A stretch of DNA of 64,000 nt from Pyrus communis (Eukaryota > Streptophyta > Magnoliopsida > Rosales > Rosaceae), in contig NC_084806.1 in NCBI RefSeq assembly GCF_963583255.1, forward strand, positions 20,378,317 through 20,442,316, written 5' to 3'. This document shows, piece by piece, positions 44,114 through 57,754 of the stretch. The notes under the pieces were generated by a model. It saw only the letters and a program-made list of their open reading frames with translations. It was not told the origin of the DNA and ran no database searches. The translations under genes and the position numbers were made by a program. Position 1 is the stretch's first letter, and each line of letters opens with the position of its first letter.

Positions 44114-45908
44114 TGAAGGAAAATTTGTGAAAAACAAGTTCATTTGAGCAACATCAACAACATGCAATTAACAATTAAAAGGCGGAATCATGTTTATATG
44201 CACTCAAAAACAAAACTTAACCCATGAACTTCAAAGCCTAGTAGATAGGTGAACCAAGACTCAACTCAAAACAAAGTGAGTTGAGAAATCAATACCTTTG
44301 TAGATTCCTCTTTGCATAAGCAAAGGCTAATCACCCAAAGAGAGGGCCTTCATTCCTTGCATCTTAGATCCATGGATTTGGATGGATGAAAAGGTTTCTC
44401 CAAGTTCCCAAAATTGAAAACCTCTAAGTCTCCACACCAAGGCATATTGTAGAAGAAATGAGTGACCTTGGAGGAGTTTGATTGCTAGATGATCCCTCCA
44501 AGGTGGCTGAAATTTTAGAGAGAAAAGAGAGCTTGTGTTCTCATCCTTTCCCCAAAAATTACCCTTAATGAATTTTGGCTATAAAGTCATACTTATTCCT
44601 TAATTCATTTGAGTGGCAAACTTGTAAATAAGTCCAAAACCACTCCTTCTTTAACATGGGATTTATTGGGCTATTTGGGCCTTTGTGAATCATTATTCAT
44701 TAAGTTGTCACACAACTTAAGTCAATGGACTTGACGTTCGAAGCCCATTGGGCCTTAAGGTCCAAAACTATCCCGAGGTCTTTTAACGAACTTATTCGTT
44801 TGATTAATAATCATATTAATTAATCCTTGCCATAAATAATTAAACCATTTAATTATTCTTACTCATCTCCGTTGAATCTTCAATCTCTACCTTACACGGT
44901 GTACGATCCATTAGGTTCCTTTTAGCGAGGCAGTGGGCGATTCAAACTCTTTCAAATCGATTGTGAATTGGAACTTACTTTCAATTCTCCCGTTAGTGAT
45001 AATACACTTTTAGGGCTTCCACAAACCATGGTTGACGCCTAGCAGCATGTCATGGTTACCCAAGCTAATCAGAAGAGGTGGAGAACCTATTCAGTTTTAG
45101 GATTACAAATGCAATACGGTCTTTCTCTAATACAATACTCTTGACCACATTGTTTGGTTTGATAGTTTATTCATGTCTACTATCCAATGTGAGTCTTGTG
45201 CTTATATGATTACCTTGAATGTGATTTGGAACACATTCCTAAATCTCATTCATACTTTGGCCAAAGATTCTTAATCATATCATAGAGTATTCTCCCTCAA
45301 ACAGTTTGAAGGTTAGAGATCCCTTGTTGCGCATTCACTTGCCTCCATGGCTAAGTGGCTTAACCCCAACGATGCCGTGGACACCCTCCTGTTGGAGTGA
45401 CTTTGACATAATCAAAGATTAAGGACCTAACCACAAGACAACTGTGATGCCTCAGGTCAAAAGACTAATTTGCATTATCCCAACCATGAGTTCTCATGTG
45501 ACATGAATATGAGAACTCTTCGTTGATCGTGTTCAGTGAACTCATTCTCTATTGAGCACCTACGTACTTGTCTTGATGTCACACACACCAATGACTCGAG
45601 ACTAGTCACTCTCCCTGAGAGAAGACATAGCACGTACTGATCTTAACGGACTGTCAATGCCCAATTGACAATCCTATGATCAGGAACGTTTAGGATGTGT
45701 CAACGAAAGAATGGTCTCATGAATCTAACTTCTTTAGATCGCATTCTTCCAATCACATATTCCTTGGACTTATCGTTTAAGCATATAACATTTATATGAG
45801 ACGGCTCAAACAATAATGTTTGCCCTTAATATTAAACTAGATTAGTTTAACATGTGAAATGTCCATAAAGTATCATCATATGATTGGTTTTAGGGCACAT
45901 TTCCAACA
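44114..45908 (-). repeat. 3' LTR of the LARD-like element
   Basis: On the minus strand: TGTTGGAAATGTGCCCTAAA at the start and AAATTTTCCTTCA at the end. 1,795 bp, same length as its partner at 51410. Confidence 0.93.
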
Positions 45909-48900
45909 ATCTCCCACTTGCACTAGAGCCAATCAGCTTAGTCATCAGTGATGATACCTCTTCTGTAGTCATTTCATAAATGGCTGAGTAGTAGGCCTAG
46001 ACAATGGATATTTATATGTTATCCATAGAAGCAACCTTGAGAATAACGACGTCACCATTATACATGATTCTCAATCATGTGGTTCAGTCTCTCATTTGAG
46101 TTCGGACCTTGATGAGACCTTGATTCCCTGGCTTGAGCTATCGCCCCATTAGTGTCATACACTTTCTGGTTGGAACCGAATAGAGAGTTCATAAATGAAC
46201 TTTCCCATCCAAACAACATTGTTGTAAACTTCTATATGGCAATATATTTTGCATTCATAATGGAACACACTAAAGTCATTACTTTAATGTTTCCATCCAA
46301 ATATCTTTTTAGTCATAATAAAGAGATATATGTTTATCTCTTCATTCATAATGAAGAAATATCCAATGATGGATTAGATTCATAATCTAATACATTTACG
46401 CTTCCATTACGTTACTCTAATTCTTTCTCAATTATTGAGTAATATATCCTTTAGTATTTCTCAAATACTTAAGGACTCACTTGACAGTTGCCATGGTTCT
46501 GATCCTGGGCTTGCACTGATATTGTCTTGTACCTTTCTAGGTACATCTTATATCAATGTTTTTCATACAATATGAAATACATAAATCACCTTTCTGCTTA
46601 TGCATAAAGGATTCTATTTACGCATTATTTCTTTGGGAGTCAAAGGGTACATTCCCTTTGAGAAGAACAACTTCCTAGTCTCACTAGAATTGTCATTCTA
46701 ATTGAAGTTTATCATCAAATGAGAAACTTCCTAGCATCTCTTGTCTATTTTAGGGATTGATATAATCCAATTATATCTTGAAATATATCATTATAGATTT
46801 CCATTCCATTATATAGACTATATCTCCCATATACATTCTATCGTTATAGAATAACTTTAACGAAGAAGTACTCTTTTCATTTCCAAAAATTAATATATCA
46901 TATATATATATATATATTTAAATTTAGGAATACGATTAACTCCCACTAATCTTTTGTAAACCTAGTAAACAAAAGATTCATTTACATCTTTATGAGAAAT
47001 CAAACAATTGATCTTTTCTCATAAGACGCTTACAACTCCCACTAGCTTGCTAAGATCCATGATGGATGGATCTCTACAACTAACCTGTCTTGTGATTTAT
47101 AGTTTTAGACATATATTATCAAGACTATCTTAATAATGGTTTCGGAAACCCATATTATGTCCAAACATTAAATCACCATTTAGTTGTAGCTAGCAATTTT
47201 CGAATTAATTGAAACCAAGACTACGTCAAAGATGGTTTCTTCAAAGTCAACCATTCTCTTTGAGTGCAGTCACCTTAAGCTACCAATTAGCTGTGAAGGT
47301 TTCATTATTTTGGGTCAAATGGTACTTTACCATTTCCTTGAGTATATATCGTATATACACTCAATGTAGTCATAAGGATTTTCATTCTTATTTCTTTCGA
47401 ATTAAGAGGTGCAACTCTATGACATAGTCATAAAGTTCAAACCATTCAACTGAAACGGTTTATAAATCCTTCTGGACTACCTTGGAGCTTGTGGTATAGG
47501 AACTAGGTTGTCTTAGAAGTATATATCATATATATATGGGTAATTGATAATGTCCAACGAACTAAATCTTATTCATGTTCATTCTTCTCCTAATGGAGAA
47601 ATTCATTATCTTACGATGCTACTTTCCTTGATATTTTTCAAGGAAATTCATCTAAAGTGTTACTTTTTCCTTGGATCAAATCTAAGGAGGTAAATACTTT
47701 AGACGTCTTACTCATCTACTTACATTTCTTGAATTCTTTGAAACCTTTTGCAAAGTATTCGGACTTGTGTTTATTCAAAATAAACTATAGTCCAACCGAG
47801 AGTGATCTTCGGTGAATGTCATACAACATGAGTAGTATTATGTTGTGGACAAGTGCCACTAACATCTAAGTGAATTAACCTCAACAACTTTGTGATTCTT
47901 TCTTCTTTCCAAAAGAATAAAGATTCGAACATTTCGCCTCTATACAATTTTAACAAGAAGGTATTGGATCCGGATCTAACGATCCAAAGCATCCATCTAT
48001 GACCAACTCGTAAGTTATGTTTTAGAGGTATCACAACTCAGTTGGGATTAGTCACTACCTTGCAACCTTTTGGGTTTTAAGTATCATCGTATTCTAAACA
48101 GTTAAACTACCACATCATCTCTACTATAGAGACAACCAATTAAATTACAATAATCTAATTATAGATTAATAAAGAACAATGTTTTGTCAAACAAAACATT
48201 TATCCATCTCTACTATAGTGACGGATTTAAGTTCCTTAAAATTGGAATGTAAAGACAATCTTTAGTATTTTCCAATTTCTTTGGTAGTTCATATGAGGAA
48301 GTAAGTACAATCCGCTTTCGCAGAGATCTATATTTTATTCACTTTCCGAATGTGAAGTACTTTCTCTCCTCTCATTAATCTTCTACTTTTTATTAGCACA
48401 CTTTTACAACAATTGTAAAACATAGTTACTAATACGGAATCAAGCATTCAAGTAGAAGAACCAACTGTTTTGAACTATTTCAAGAACATATTACAACACC
48501 TTCGAAAGGTGTGTTCTTGACACTTGCAAGACATTTCTTGCAAATACCCCTTCCAATGTCCATCCTTTCATAAAGAAAGTTTGTTCCCTTGGAGTTATTT
48601 TGCCTTCTTCATTTGACTTCTCCTTTGACTACAATAGTCATGGTCCCTAAACTCCCACTATCTCTCTTGAAACTTATTTCAATTGTGTTATACACATCAA
48701 ACAATTTGGAGAGTGTGTGGTTATTGTTCACTTTACAATAAACTTAGTGAACCATTAGGATAGGGACACAAAGGTGAAGTCCTTGCCTAATTTCCGTCTC
48801 GTTAAGTGGTTTAACACTTCAACACCCAATGATTCAAAATCATCATAAGTCCATGTTGATGGACTATTTTTGTCAACCAACCATTATGTTCTAAACATAA

Positions 48901-51393
48901 TTACAAACTTTCAAGAGTTGTTCAAGGCAACTCTCATTTCTTCATACAACAATTTGTATTTGAAGAATTATGACATTAAAAGTGTTGTCCTTCTCATGTT
49001 AGACTTATCTAACATATTCTTCCAATGATACATTATCAATAGGAAGATTGTGAGGATGAGACTACTTAGTTACATCTACAAGCCATTAAAGACAATCTAT
49101 GGGTTTGTAGAACTAAGTTCAGAAATTAAAGCATTCGGCTTTTCTTTGTCAAGTTTTGGATAGCGTTTGCAAATATATTGGTAAACAAATACATAACGAA
49201 TATAAATTGATTGATTTTAAGCCATTTGATTCGGGTCTTTAAATCAAATAGCACCACCCACTATTTTTGGCAAATTCCATATCCCTCATCGGAATTCGAG
49301 AGTTTTTGGAGGAAACTCTTAGTAGGGTATGGGAGGCTCACTATTACCAAGCCCACCTCACGATGATACGATGTTGGCTAGCATTAATAATAATGAGAGA
49401 GTACGCTTACTCATTTGCATCTCTTGCAAGTACCCATCTTATTTGGCCTCTAGAGAATGTTGCCTCACAATGATATGATATCGGCGCCATTGCACTTAGT
49501 TAAGTTATTCCCACCATGCTTAGTTCATGAAGGGGTTCAAGAATAGCCTCACAATGATATGATGTTGGCCATCCTCGTTGCCTACACTCACCTCATCATA
49601 TGCGTATAGACTCCTCCTGAGTGTAAGCATGCACTTTGTACTCCCCCATGATAGGGTGAAGCCGGTGTACAAGTCACAAACGATTGGAGCCTACCACGGT
49701 GGAAGGCCACGAAGAGATATTCAAAGCATCTCTCGCTTATCAACTTAATAATGGTTTGGTTGAGGGTTTTAGGTCTCATCACATAAATATTCATTTTAAT
49801 CTAATTAAAACAATTTTGATCCTATTACAACTATTGGTCCATTTGATTGATTTAGTAGTATATAATACTCCCACTATGCTTTTAAAACGGTTTTTAAAGC
49901 AAGACTATATGGTACTACTAACATAAGATTTGCATTCATTGATGGACTATATAGTTGCCTTAGGGCCTTAGGATGACTATGAACCTTTGATTCGATTCAA
50001 CACGAGCCTAGTGTTGAATCTCGGTCTAGGGATGGTGATTGATTTTAGTTACGCGTTTAATCACATTAAGGCGTGTTGTCTTATTGGGCGTTGGACCCAA
50101 CTACTCCAATTTCATGCATATCGAATAAAACAAGAAAGGAGTACTTCAAAGTAAATAAGAGCTTATGCTCTTTTACAACAATTGATCAAATCAAATTACT
50201 TTAAAGTAAAGAAGAGCTTATGCTCTTTTACAACAATTGATCATATCAAATTACAACCAAAATTTAATCTACACATTCCCATGGTTCAAACAAATTTGAA
50301 ACGGCATTTCACATAGCTCAATTATAGTAGGCTTAGGTTCATAATCACCCTTTCTTTAATTAATTAACGCTTTAACTAATTAAACTTGAATGCAACATTT
50401 TCATTTAGTTTTTGTATCCATAGAATTGATTTAAATGGAGCTAAATGAAATGAAAATCCAATTCTCATTTAAAGAGACAAAACAATTTTGTTCTCTACCT
50501 AATTTGGGCCATTTTGCAAAAACTTAAACTTTTGGGGTCACTTTGTAAAAAACACAAAAGTCCACTACTTCATGTAATTACAACTAGAACCCAAAAATTT
50601 CCACAAAAGCTAAATCTTCATTAAAGGAGCAAAACAATTTGTCCTTTTAGTGATTTTGGACCTTTACGTAAAAACGTAAACTTTTGGGTCAAAGTACAAA
50701 TACACAAAAGTATCAAAACTTTATGTAATTGCATAAAAGCCCCACAAGGACCCTAATTGAGTAGGGTGGCCGATTTTGAAGCAAAGTAATAAAAAAAAAA
50801 TTTCAAAGTTTTTGTAAGTGGTGTGGGTGAAATGGAATAAATCATTACACACCTACCCACTAAAATTTCTTTAATTTTTCAAAATAAATATCTAATATAT
50901 TTAAACATAAGAAATATTTCAAAAAAAAAACTTTATGAAATAAATCAAAACTTTGAATCAAAACACCAAACCTTTTGTTCTTGGCAAGAACATATCAAGA
51001 ACAATGAAGAACATCCATGAAAACCCATAAGAGCTCTATGAACATTCTTCACCCAAAAACATACCAAAACCACTCAAACTTAAGGGAAATAACATACAAC
51101 CATACTAGGGTACATAGGGGTTCCAAAAGTCACTTTAAAACACTTTTAACAAGTCAAACAAGAACCCAAAAATCCACCCTTTGGATTTGGCCGAATTTCC
51201 CAAAAAACATGGCACCAAATTTTAGCTCCAAAATTCATGCTCATATGAACTACATCTACAACATTTGAGATGGCAAAATTTCTAACAAAATTTACATTCA
51301 AAGAAGCAAGAATAAAGCTTGTAACAATTACAACATTCAAATCACAAACTATGAACTACAAAACCTAAAAGTATTCACCAACTACTAGACTTA
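45909..51393 (-). other. Non-coding interior of the LARD-like element
   Basis: About 5.5 kb, AT-rich, stops in all frames. Recurrent wording 'cacaatgatatgat-ttggc' occurs three times at ~49356, 49467 and 49551, a short degenerate repeat. Another short tandem pair, 'aagagcttatgctcttttac', occurs at ~50158 and 50213; each unit can fold, since gagcttatgctc is nearly palindromic. An AT microsatellite is near 46897-46917. I see no relic of retrotransposon proteins, so this is not simply a decayed autonomous copy. Confidence 0.75.
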
Positions 51394-51407
51394 GGCTCTT
51401 GATACCA
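51394..51407 (-). other. Primer-binding site of the LARD-like element
   Basis: On the minus strand TGGTATCAAGAGCC follows the LTR after two bases. It is the initiator tRNA-Met type site with one extra A relative to TGGTATCAGAGCC. Confidence 0.85.
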
Positions 51408-51409
51408 CT

Positions 51410-53204
51410 TGAAGGAAAATTTGTGAAAAACAAGTTCATTTGAGCAACATCAACAACATGCAATTAACAATTAAAAGGCGGAATCATGTTTATATGCACT
51501 CAAAAACAAAACTTAACCCATGAACTTCAAAGCCTAGTAGATAGGTGAACCAAGACTCAACTCAAAACAAAGTGAGTTGAGAAATCAATACCTTTGTAGA
51601 TTCCTCTTTGCATAAGCAAAGGCTAATCACCCAAAGAGAGGGCCTTCATTCCTTGCATCTTAGATCCATGGATTTGGATGGATGAAAAGGTTTCTCCAAG
51701 TTCCCAAAATTGAAAACCTCTAAGTCTCCACACCAAGGCATATTGTAGAAGAAATGAGTGACCTTGGAGGAGTTTGATTGCTAGATGATCCCTCCAAGGT
51801 GGCTGAAATTTTAGAGAGAAAAGAGAGCTTGTGTTCTCATCCTTTCCCCAAAAATTACCCTTAATGAATTTTGGCTATAAAGTCATACTTATTCCTTAAT
51901 TCATTTGAGTGGCAAACTTGTAAATAAGTCCAAAACCACTCCTTCTTTAACATGGGATTTATTGGGCTATTTGGGCCTTTGTGAATCATTATTCATTAAG
52001 TTGTCACACAACTTAAGTCAATGGACTTGACGTTCGAAGCCCATTGGGCCTTAAGGTCCAAAACTATCCCGAGGTCTTTTAACGAACTTATTCGTTTGAT
52101 TAATAATCATATTAATTAATCCTTGCCATAAATAATTAAACCATTTAATTATTCTTACTCATCTCCGTTGAATCTTCAATCTCTACCTTACACGGTGTAC
52201 GATCCATTAGGTTCCTTTTAGCGAGGCAGTGGGCGATTCAAACTCTTTCAAATCGATTGTGAATTGGAACTTACTTTCAATTCTCCCGTTAGTGATAATA
52301 CACTTTTAGGGCTTCCACAAACCATGGTTGACGCCTAGCAGCATGTCATGGTTACCCAAGCTAATCAGAAGAGGTGGAGAACCTATTCAGTTTTAGGATT
52401 ACAAATGCAATACGGTCTTTCTCTAATACAATACTCTTGACCACATTGTTTGGTTTGATAGTTTATTCATGTCTACTATCCAATGTGAGTCTTGTGCTTA
52501 TATGATTACCTTGAATGTGATTTGGAACACATTCCTAAATCTCATTCATACTTTGGCCAAAGATTCTTAATCATATCATAGAGTATTCTCCCTCAAACAG
52601 TTTGAAGGTTAGAGATCCCTTGTTGCGCATTCACTTGCCTCCATGGCTAAGTGGCTTAACCCCAACGATGCCGTGGACACCCTCCTGTTGGAGTGACTTT
52701 GACATAATCAAAGATTAAGGACCTAACCACAAGACAACTGTGATGCCTCAGGTCAAAAGACTAATTTGCATTATCCCAACCATGAGTTCTCATGTGACAT
52801 GAATATGAGAACTCTTCGTTGATCGTGTTCAGTGAACTCATTCTCTATTGAGCACCTACGTACTTGTCTTGATGTCACACACACCAATGACTCGAGACTA
52901 GTCACTCTCCCTGAGAGAAGACATAGCACGTACTGATCTTAACGGACTGTCAATGCCCAATTGACAATCCTATGATCAGGAACGTTTAGGATGTGTCAAC
53001 GAAAGAATGGTCTCATGAATCTAACTTCTTTAGATCGCATTCTTCCAATCACATATTCCTTGGACTTATCGTTTAAGCATATAACATTTATATGAGACGG
53101 CTCAAACAATAATGTTTGCCCTTAATATTAAACTAGATTAGTTTAACATGTGAAATGTCCATAAAGTATCATCATATGATTGGTTTTAGGGCACATTTCC
53201 AACA
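51410..53204 (-). repeat. 5' LTR of the LARD-like element
   Basis: Same length and apparently the same sequence as 44114-45908. The right flank is the TSD atatc. Confidence 0.93.
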
Positions 53205-53254
53205 ATATCGGGCCACAATCGCCCAACCCAACGTCTGATGGAGTATGACGTCAT

Positions 53255-55209
53255 TGATACGAGAATTATACGCACACAAATTAAACCCTCTTTTTGACAA
53301 TTGTAGTATAAGTATAAGTAGGGATCGTTCTGGACCGGGGATTAGGAGGGATTGTTAATCACTTGGATTTGACTCAAAAACGTAAAAACACAATATAAAA
53401 CACTATACTAGACTCAAAGAATGCAAAACTAAACTTTAAAACACTAAAACAAACCAAAAGACTCAAACATCACCCAAAACACTCAAAACTGCCTTAAAAA
53501 CACTTTCTGGGCAGTTTTGAGCACTTTGGTGAATTTGGACGAAATTGGGAAATAAATTTAATCAAAACTCTTATAAACACAAACTAAGATACTTTCTAAC
53601 TAAATTGGACAATAAAGTAAAGGGGGATTTAGGTTTTGACGAATTTAAACTAAATGTACAGATTGTAAATTAAAGCAAAATGTAAATGTGAATGTGTGAT
53701 AGAATTGAATGGAATGAAGGCTAGCTAAGGGGTTCATCTCCACATATGTTACACTTGCATAATAAAATGATTTCCAATTGCATTTCAATAAACCATGAAT
53801 TCTCAATGCTCCAAGTTAATTAGATCCGCTTAAATTAACCTTCAAATCTTCCTAACGTTATTGAATTGGATGATTGCATACGACAACCCAAAACATTCCC
53901 CACAAGTCCCCTACATGATTGCATAATAGAGATACAAGCAAGAATCATTACGCTCTATGAAAATTATAAGTGTTGACGAGGCATTCGTTACTATGGAATA
54001 CGCATGAAACTTATGCCAAGAATTCGTTTAACGCGATTGTTTATAAGCAACCTCCACTACTTGTGAATATAAGTTCGTAACTATTAGGTGAAACTTACTT
54101 ATATTCTAGCGTCATATTCATGCATGAAAATTAAGCGTGCACTCTCAATAAACATACATAAATAAGTTATCAATCAAACAGTTAAACAAATTGAATCCAC
54201 AACTTATGAAACGCAATTAGAAGTAATCAAATCAAAATGCAAGCATAAACATATATTTCGAATCCCCCCCTAGCCAAGGGGGGGGGTTTAGTTCCTCATA
54301 CGTACAAAACAAAGAGAATTGAAATTAAACATTGAATTCAAAGGAAAAGAAACACCTAAACATTCCAACAACTCAAACTTGAATTGTATGAACGTTTAGG
54401 CCCGCTTCTCTTCCTCTTCGTTGTAGCACAAGGTCTAAGGATAGTTTGATGGTGTGAATGGTTTGGGGAGTGGTGAAAATGGAAGGGGGAGGCCATGGCC
54501 TTAAGGGATGGATTTGGTGTGTGAATGGAGATGGTGTTTGGATTAGTAGGGAACCACGGCCAAGGGGATGTGTATGGATGATTTTCTGAAATGGAAGAGT
54601 CAATGAATTGTGGCTGCAATGGATGCTTATTTATAGGTGAAAAAGAGGGAACATGACAGCTAGGTTATGATGATGAATGCATGTGCAAAGTTGGTTGAAT
54701 GATTATGAGTGCATGTGGCTAAAATAGCATGTGGAATGGCTGAATGTGGTGCAATGATAATGTCTTGTGGCTGAATGGATTAAAGAATGGGAGTGCATGT
54801 GGGTGGAAATGCATGTGGGTTAAAGAGTGAATGCATGTGCAATGACAGCTAGGTTGAATTAATTAAAGGGATTGCATGTGCAAGGTTTTGGTGTGAATGA
54901 TTGAATGTGCATGTGGCTGATTTATGAAGAGTGAATGCATGTGGCTGCAAGGTGTGAATGATTATGGGTGCATGTGGCTGCAATGGATTAGGAATCCTTC
55001 AATTTCGTCCATTCCTTTTGCTCCAAACATAAGCTATCCATTCCAAGTCCAATTTTGCTCCAAAATGCTCCAAAATGCATCTTTTTGCTTCCTTAGCCAT
55101 ATGAACCTAAAAACACACGAAAATGGCTTAAACTACTAAAACAACTATGAATTAACAATATAAATGCACGAAAACAAGCTAAGTAAGTCGCCTAAATATG
55201 CTCCTATCA
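53255..55209 (-). mobile_element. Solo LTR, TGATAGGAGCATATTTA family
   Basis: Flanked by a perfect TSD, gtcat (53250-53254 and 55210-55214). On the minus strand it starts TGATAGGAGCATATTTAGGC and ends ATTCTCGTATCA. It is a copy of the LTR at 7894-10092, in opposite orientation and ~244 bp shorter, in part because the 118-bp duplication is absent and the CATGCA cluster is shorter. TATA-like CCTATAAATAAG (minus) is near 54627-54638. No internal region is present. Confidence 0.92.
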
Positions 55210-55214
55210 GTCAT

Positions 55215-55985
55215 TCACGTTATAATTTTTTGTACCAGGTGTGTGCGCTTCACACGCTTGTGAAGTGCAAGTTAGTTATCCAAACCTACAGCATTGGGGT
55301 CCGCCCCTTCAACATTTGATTTGCACCGAGTTTTTATCCTACAGTCCATATTTTTCTAGCAGAAAAAAAAAATTTAAAAAAGGAAAAATCTATAAAAAAA
55401 AAAAAAATCAGCTATTACCTGTTCGGCCCACATGGCACAATATGAGCTGTTGGATTACAAAAAAATGTAATCTAACAATTCATATTAATTACAGGCCATG
55501 ACACGTGGTATGACAGGATTGGTTAAAAATCTTATTTGAAATTAAACATAAATTTATCTTTTTGTTAATTTTTTTTTTTTAATAAAAAATTATCTTTTAC
55601 AGGATAGAGATGCACTCGAATAATTACTATTCATTAAAGTAATAATTTCTTCGCCTAATTGCCCAAGCAATTATTGCCTTGAGTATGGAAATGCTCTTAG
55701 AGCAATGATGTTGTAGAGATTGGATGGGATGAATCAAGGACTGTTTTTTGTTCTTTTTGAAAGGCCTACCTCGCACGATCATCATCCTTCAACAGGGTTA
55801 TAGCCAAGCATTTTGCTTATGTGTGCGGAGATGTTTCTAAACTTGTAGCATTAATGGTTCAAATTAACTAATGGATTCGTGTCTCCTTTAGAAAAACAAA
55901 TTGTATGAAACGAGATTACCAACATGATGACATTTTGTTCAATAATATAAAGTCATGTAAAAAGATGCTATCACATCTTTGTATT
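55215..55985. other. Non-coding AT-rich stretch
   Basis: Runs of A and T, 'gacacgtggtat' (a G-box-like CACGTG) near 55500, no coding motif. A short open frame at 55241-55501 has no recognisable content. Confidence 0.4.
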
Positions 55986-56167
55986 GGAGCACTTCCAGTG
56001 TGGTGGAGGCCCGCTAGGGCTATCCACCCAGTGAACAGTAACTGCCCTTAATGAACAGTTACCGCTTTTTGCATCTCCACCCCTGCACTTGAATAGCCCT
56101 GGCAATTGGCAATAAAATATTACTATTTTATTTATTTATAAAATAATACAAAATAATTTTATTTGTA

Positions 56168-56420
56168 ATTTCGGATAAGATTTTTAATCGTTCTCGTTAT
56201 ACCACGTGTCATTATATGAAAAGACAATTATTGGTGATGGATTTCCGATAAGATTTTTAATTGTTCTTGTTGCGCCACGTGTCATTATCCGAAAATACAA
56301 TTATTGGTGATGGATTTCCAATAAAAGTTTTAACAAATTACGTCGCGCCACGTGTCACAATCTGTTTACAATCTTTAAGGATAGATTTTAGTCAGATTTT
56401 TAACGAATGACGGCATGCCA
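56168..56420. repeat. Three to four ~73-bp tandem repeats, each with a CCACGTG box
   Basis: Units begin near 56168, 56241 and 56313 with 'ttccgataagatttttaa' or variants, and contain (c/g)ccacgtgtcat(t/a). A last, weaker unit ends at 'gccacgtggcatt' near 56417. CACGTG is the G-box core. The array lies downstream of the Harbinger-associated gene, probably inside the same transposon. Confidence 0.65.
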
Positions 56421-56611
56421 CGTGGCATTAACTACAACCTAATCCTTTCTGAATCCTCCATATAATCACCATCCATCCTCACAAATCTTACACTATTTTT
56501 CTCAAGATCTCTATCATTATTCATAGTTTCTGCTTCCTTCTTTCATTGTATTGATAATTGGATAACGGGTCGACCCCGACGCTTGTTCAGGGGGGCGTTT
56601 CGGGCACTTCA

Positions 56612-57220
56612 TGTTAGAGTAAAATGTAGAAATATAGAGAATAATCCGAATGATGACTTTGAGGTATGACTTGAATTGTTTCCTTAAAGTGTTACTTGCC
56701 ACCACTTGAATGAGTTTGCTAAAGGGTTCTTGGCAAGTCACTTCCAGAATACAACAAAGTATGGAATATTCGATTAGCAAAACCGAATTGTATTCCCTTA
56801 GAAATAACTAGAAAGAAATTGTATGAATGTTATGGAGAGAAAAGAGAGCAAGGAATGTAGAAACAAATTTCTGAAAATTGTGTAGACAACAAATTTCTGA
56901 ATGATTCCTTTTCTACTAATGTCACCAATATACATAGAGAGAATTACACCCGTTCGACACATCCTTTGATTTGAGTATGTCTTTTCACCATGGAATACAA
57001 CACATTGCAGCAGTATGTCCAATGGATATATTTGACACAAAACACCTCTTATCCAAAGGATCATGAAACATGTCTTTTTGGCAATAATCAAAAGATGCAT
57101 GTTCAAATTGAAGAGATGTGCTTTTTGGGTCAATAACCCAATCCCATCCCCTGTCAATCAAACAGCCGCATATATATATATATATATATATGTTATATTA
57201 TATTTTTAAAATATTCAACA
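56612..57220 (-). repeat. 3' LTR of Copia-3
   Basis: 609 bp. On the minus strand it begins TGTTGAATATTTTAAAAATA and ends CATTTTACTCTAACA. The preceding PPT is aaatagggaaggat (57221-57234, minus). A TA microsatellite near 57168-57191 accounts for most of the length difference from its partner. Confidence 0.88.
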
Positions 57221-57754
57221 ATCCTTCCCTATTTTAAGAATATATAGAAAATGATATTACAACTATTCTCTCTTTATAATTAATCACAAGCATAACGATA
57301 TAATCATGCATACAATAAAGGTGTCTTTCGAATTAAACCTTTAATTAGTGTAAGTAATTCAAAGTTATAACGAATGCGATGCTGACCTAAGTTTAAACCA
57401 ACTATTCTTATGTTAAAACTGACACACATGATTATGTCTTATTTCCTTAAAGAAATTTCTGAACTAATTAAGCACTATTATGGCATTGTGCTTCATCTTG
57501 GTTTCATAAATATTTACAAGAGAAAACCCAACTCTTGGCAAAAGCGGCACCACTTCTTATGTTCATATAGGTGAGGTTCCTTCCCATGTCCCTGCTACTA
57601 TAGACATAACTACGAATAATCTCATTAAGAGATAAAACTCATCCTCCTAAACGTAGTAGTCTTGCATTGATCATTCTGGAATGAGCTATATATTAATTTC
57701 AGTGCTTTCTCAACCACTTAACAATAACTTGTTATTACCTATTAAACTTTTAAA

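Larger units (their letters stand above)
44114..53204 (-). mobile_element. Young non-coding LTR element (LARD-like), TGTTGGAAATGTGCC family
   Basis: Flanked by a perfect TSD, atatc (44109-44113 and 53205-53209). The LTRs at 44114-45908 and 51410-53204 are both exactly 1,795 bp and I saw no difference in the blocks I compared. On the minus strand the 5' LTR is 53204-51410, followed by TGGTATCAAGAGCC (51394-51407), a near-standard Copia PBS. Before the 3' LTR lies a purine-rich AAGTGGGAGAT. The 5.5 kb interior has no open frame above ~85 codons and no Gag, protease, integrase or RT motif in any frame. It is non-autonomous, of LARD type, presumably mobilised by a Copia relative. A solo LTR of the family lies at 24743-26542. 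Confidence 0.93.

Noticed and set aside
47209..47427. 72-codon frame in the LARD-like interior
   Set aside because: No motif, and such lengths are expected by chance in 5.5 kb.
55241..55501. 86-codon frame next to the solo LTR
   Set aside because: Lysine and asparagine runs from A-rich DNA; no recognisable content.
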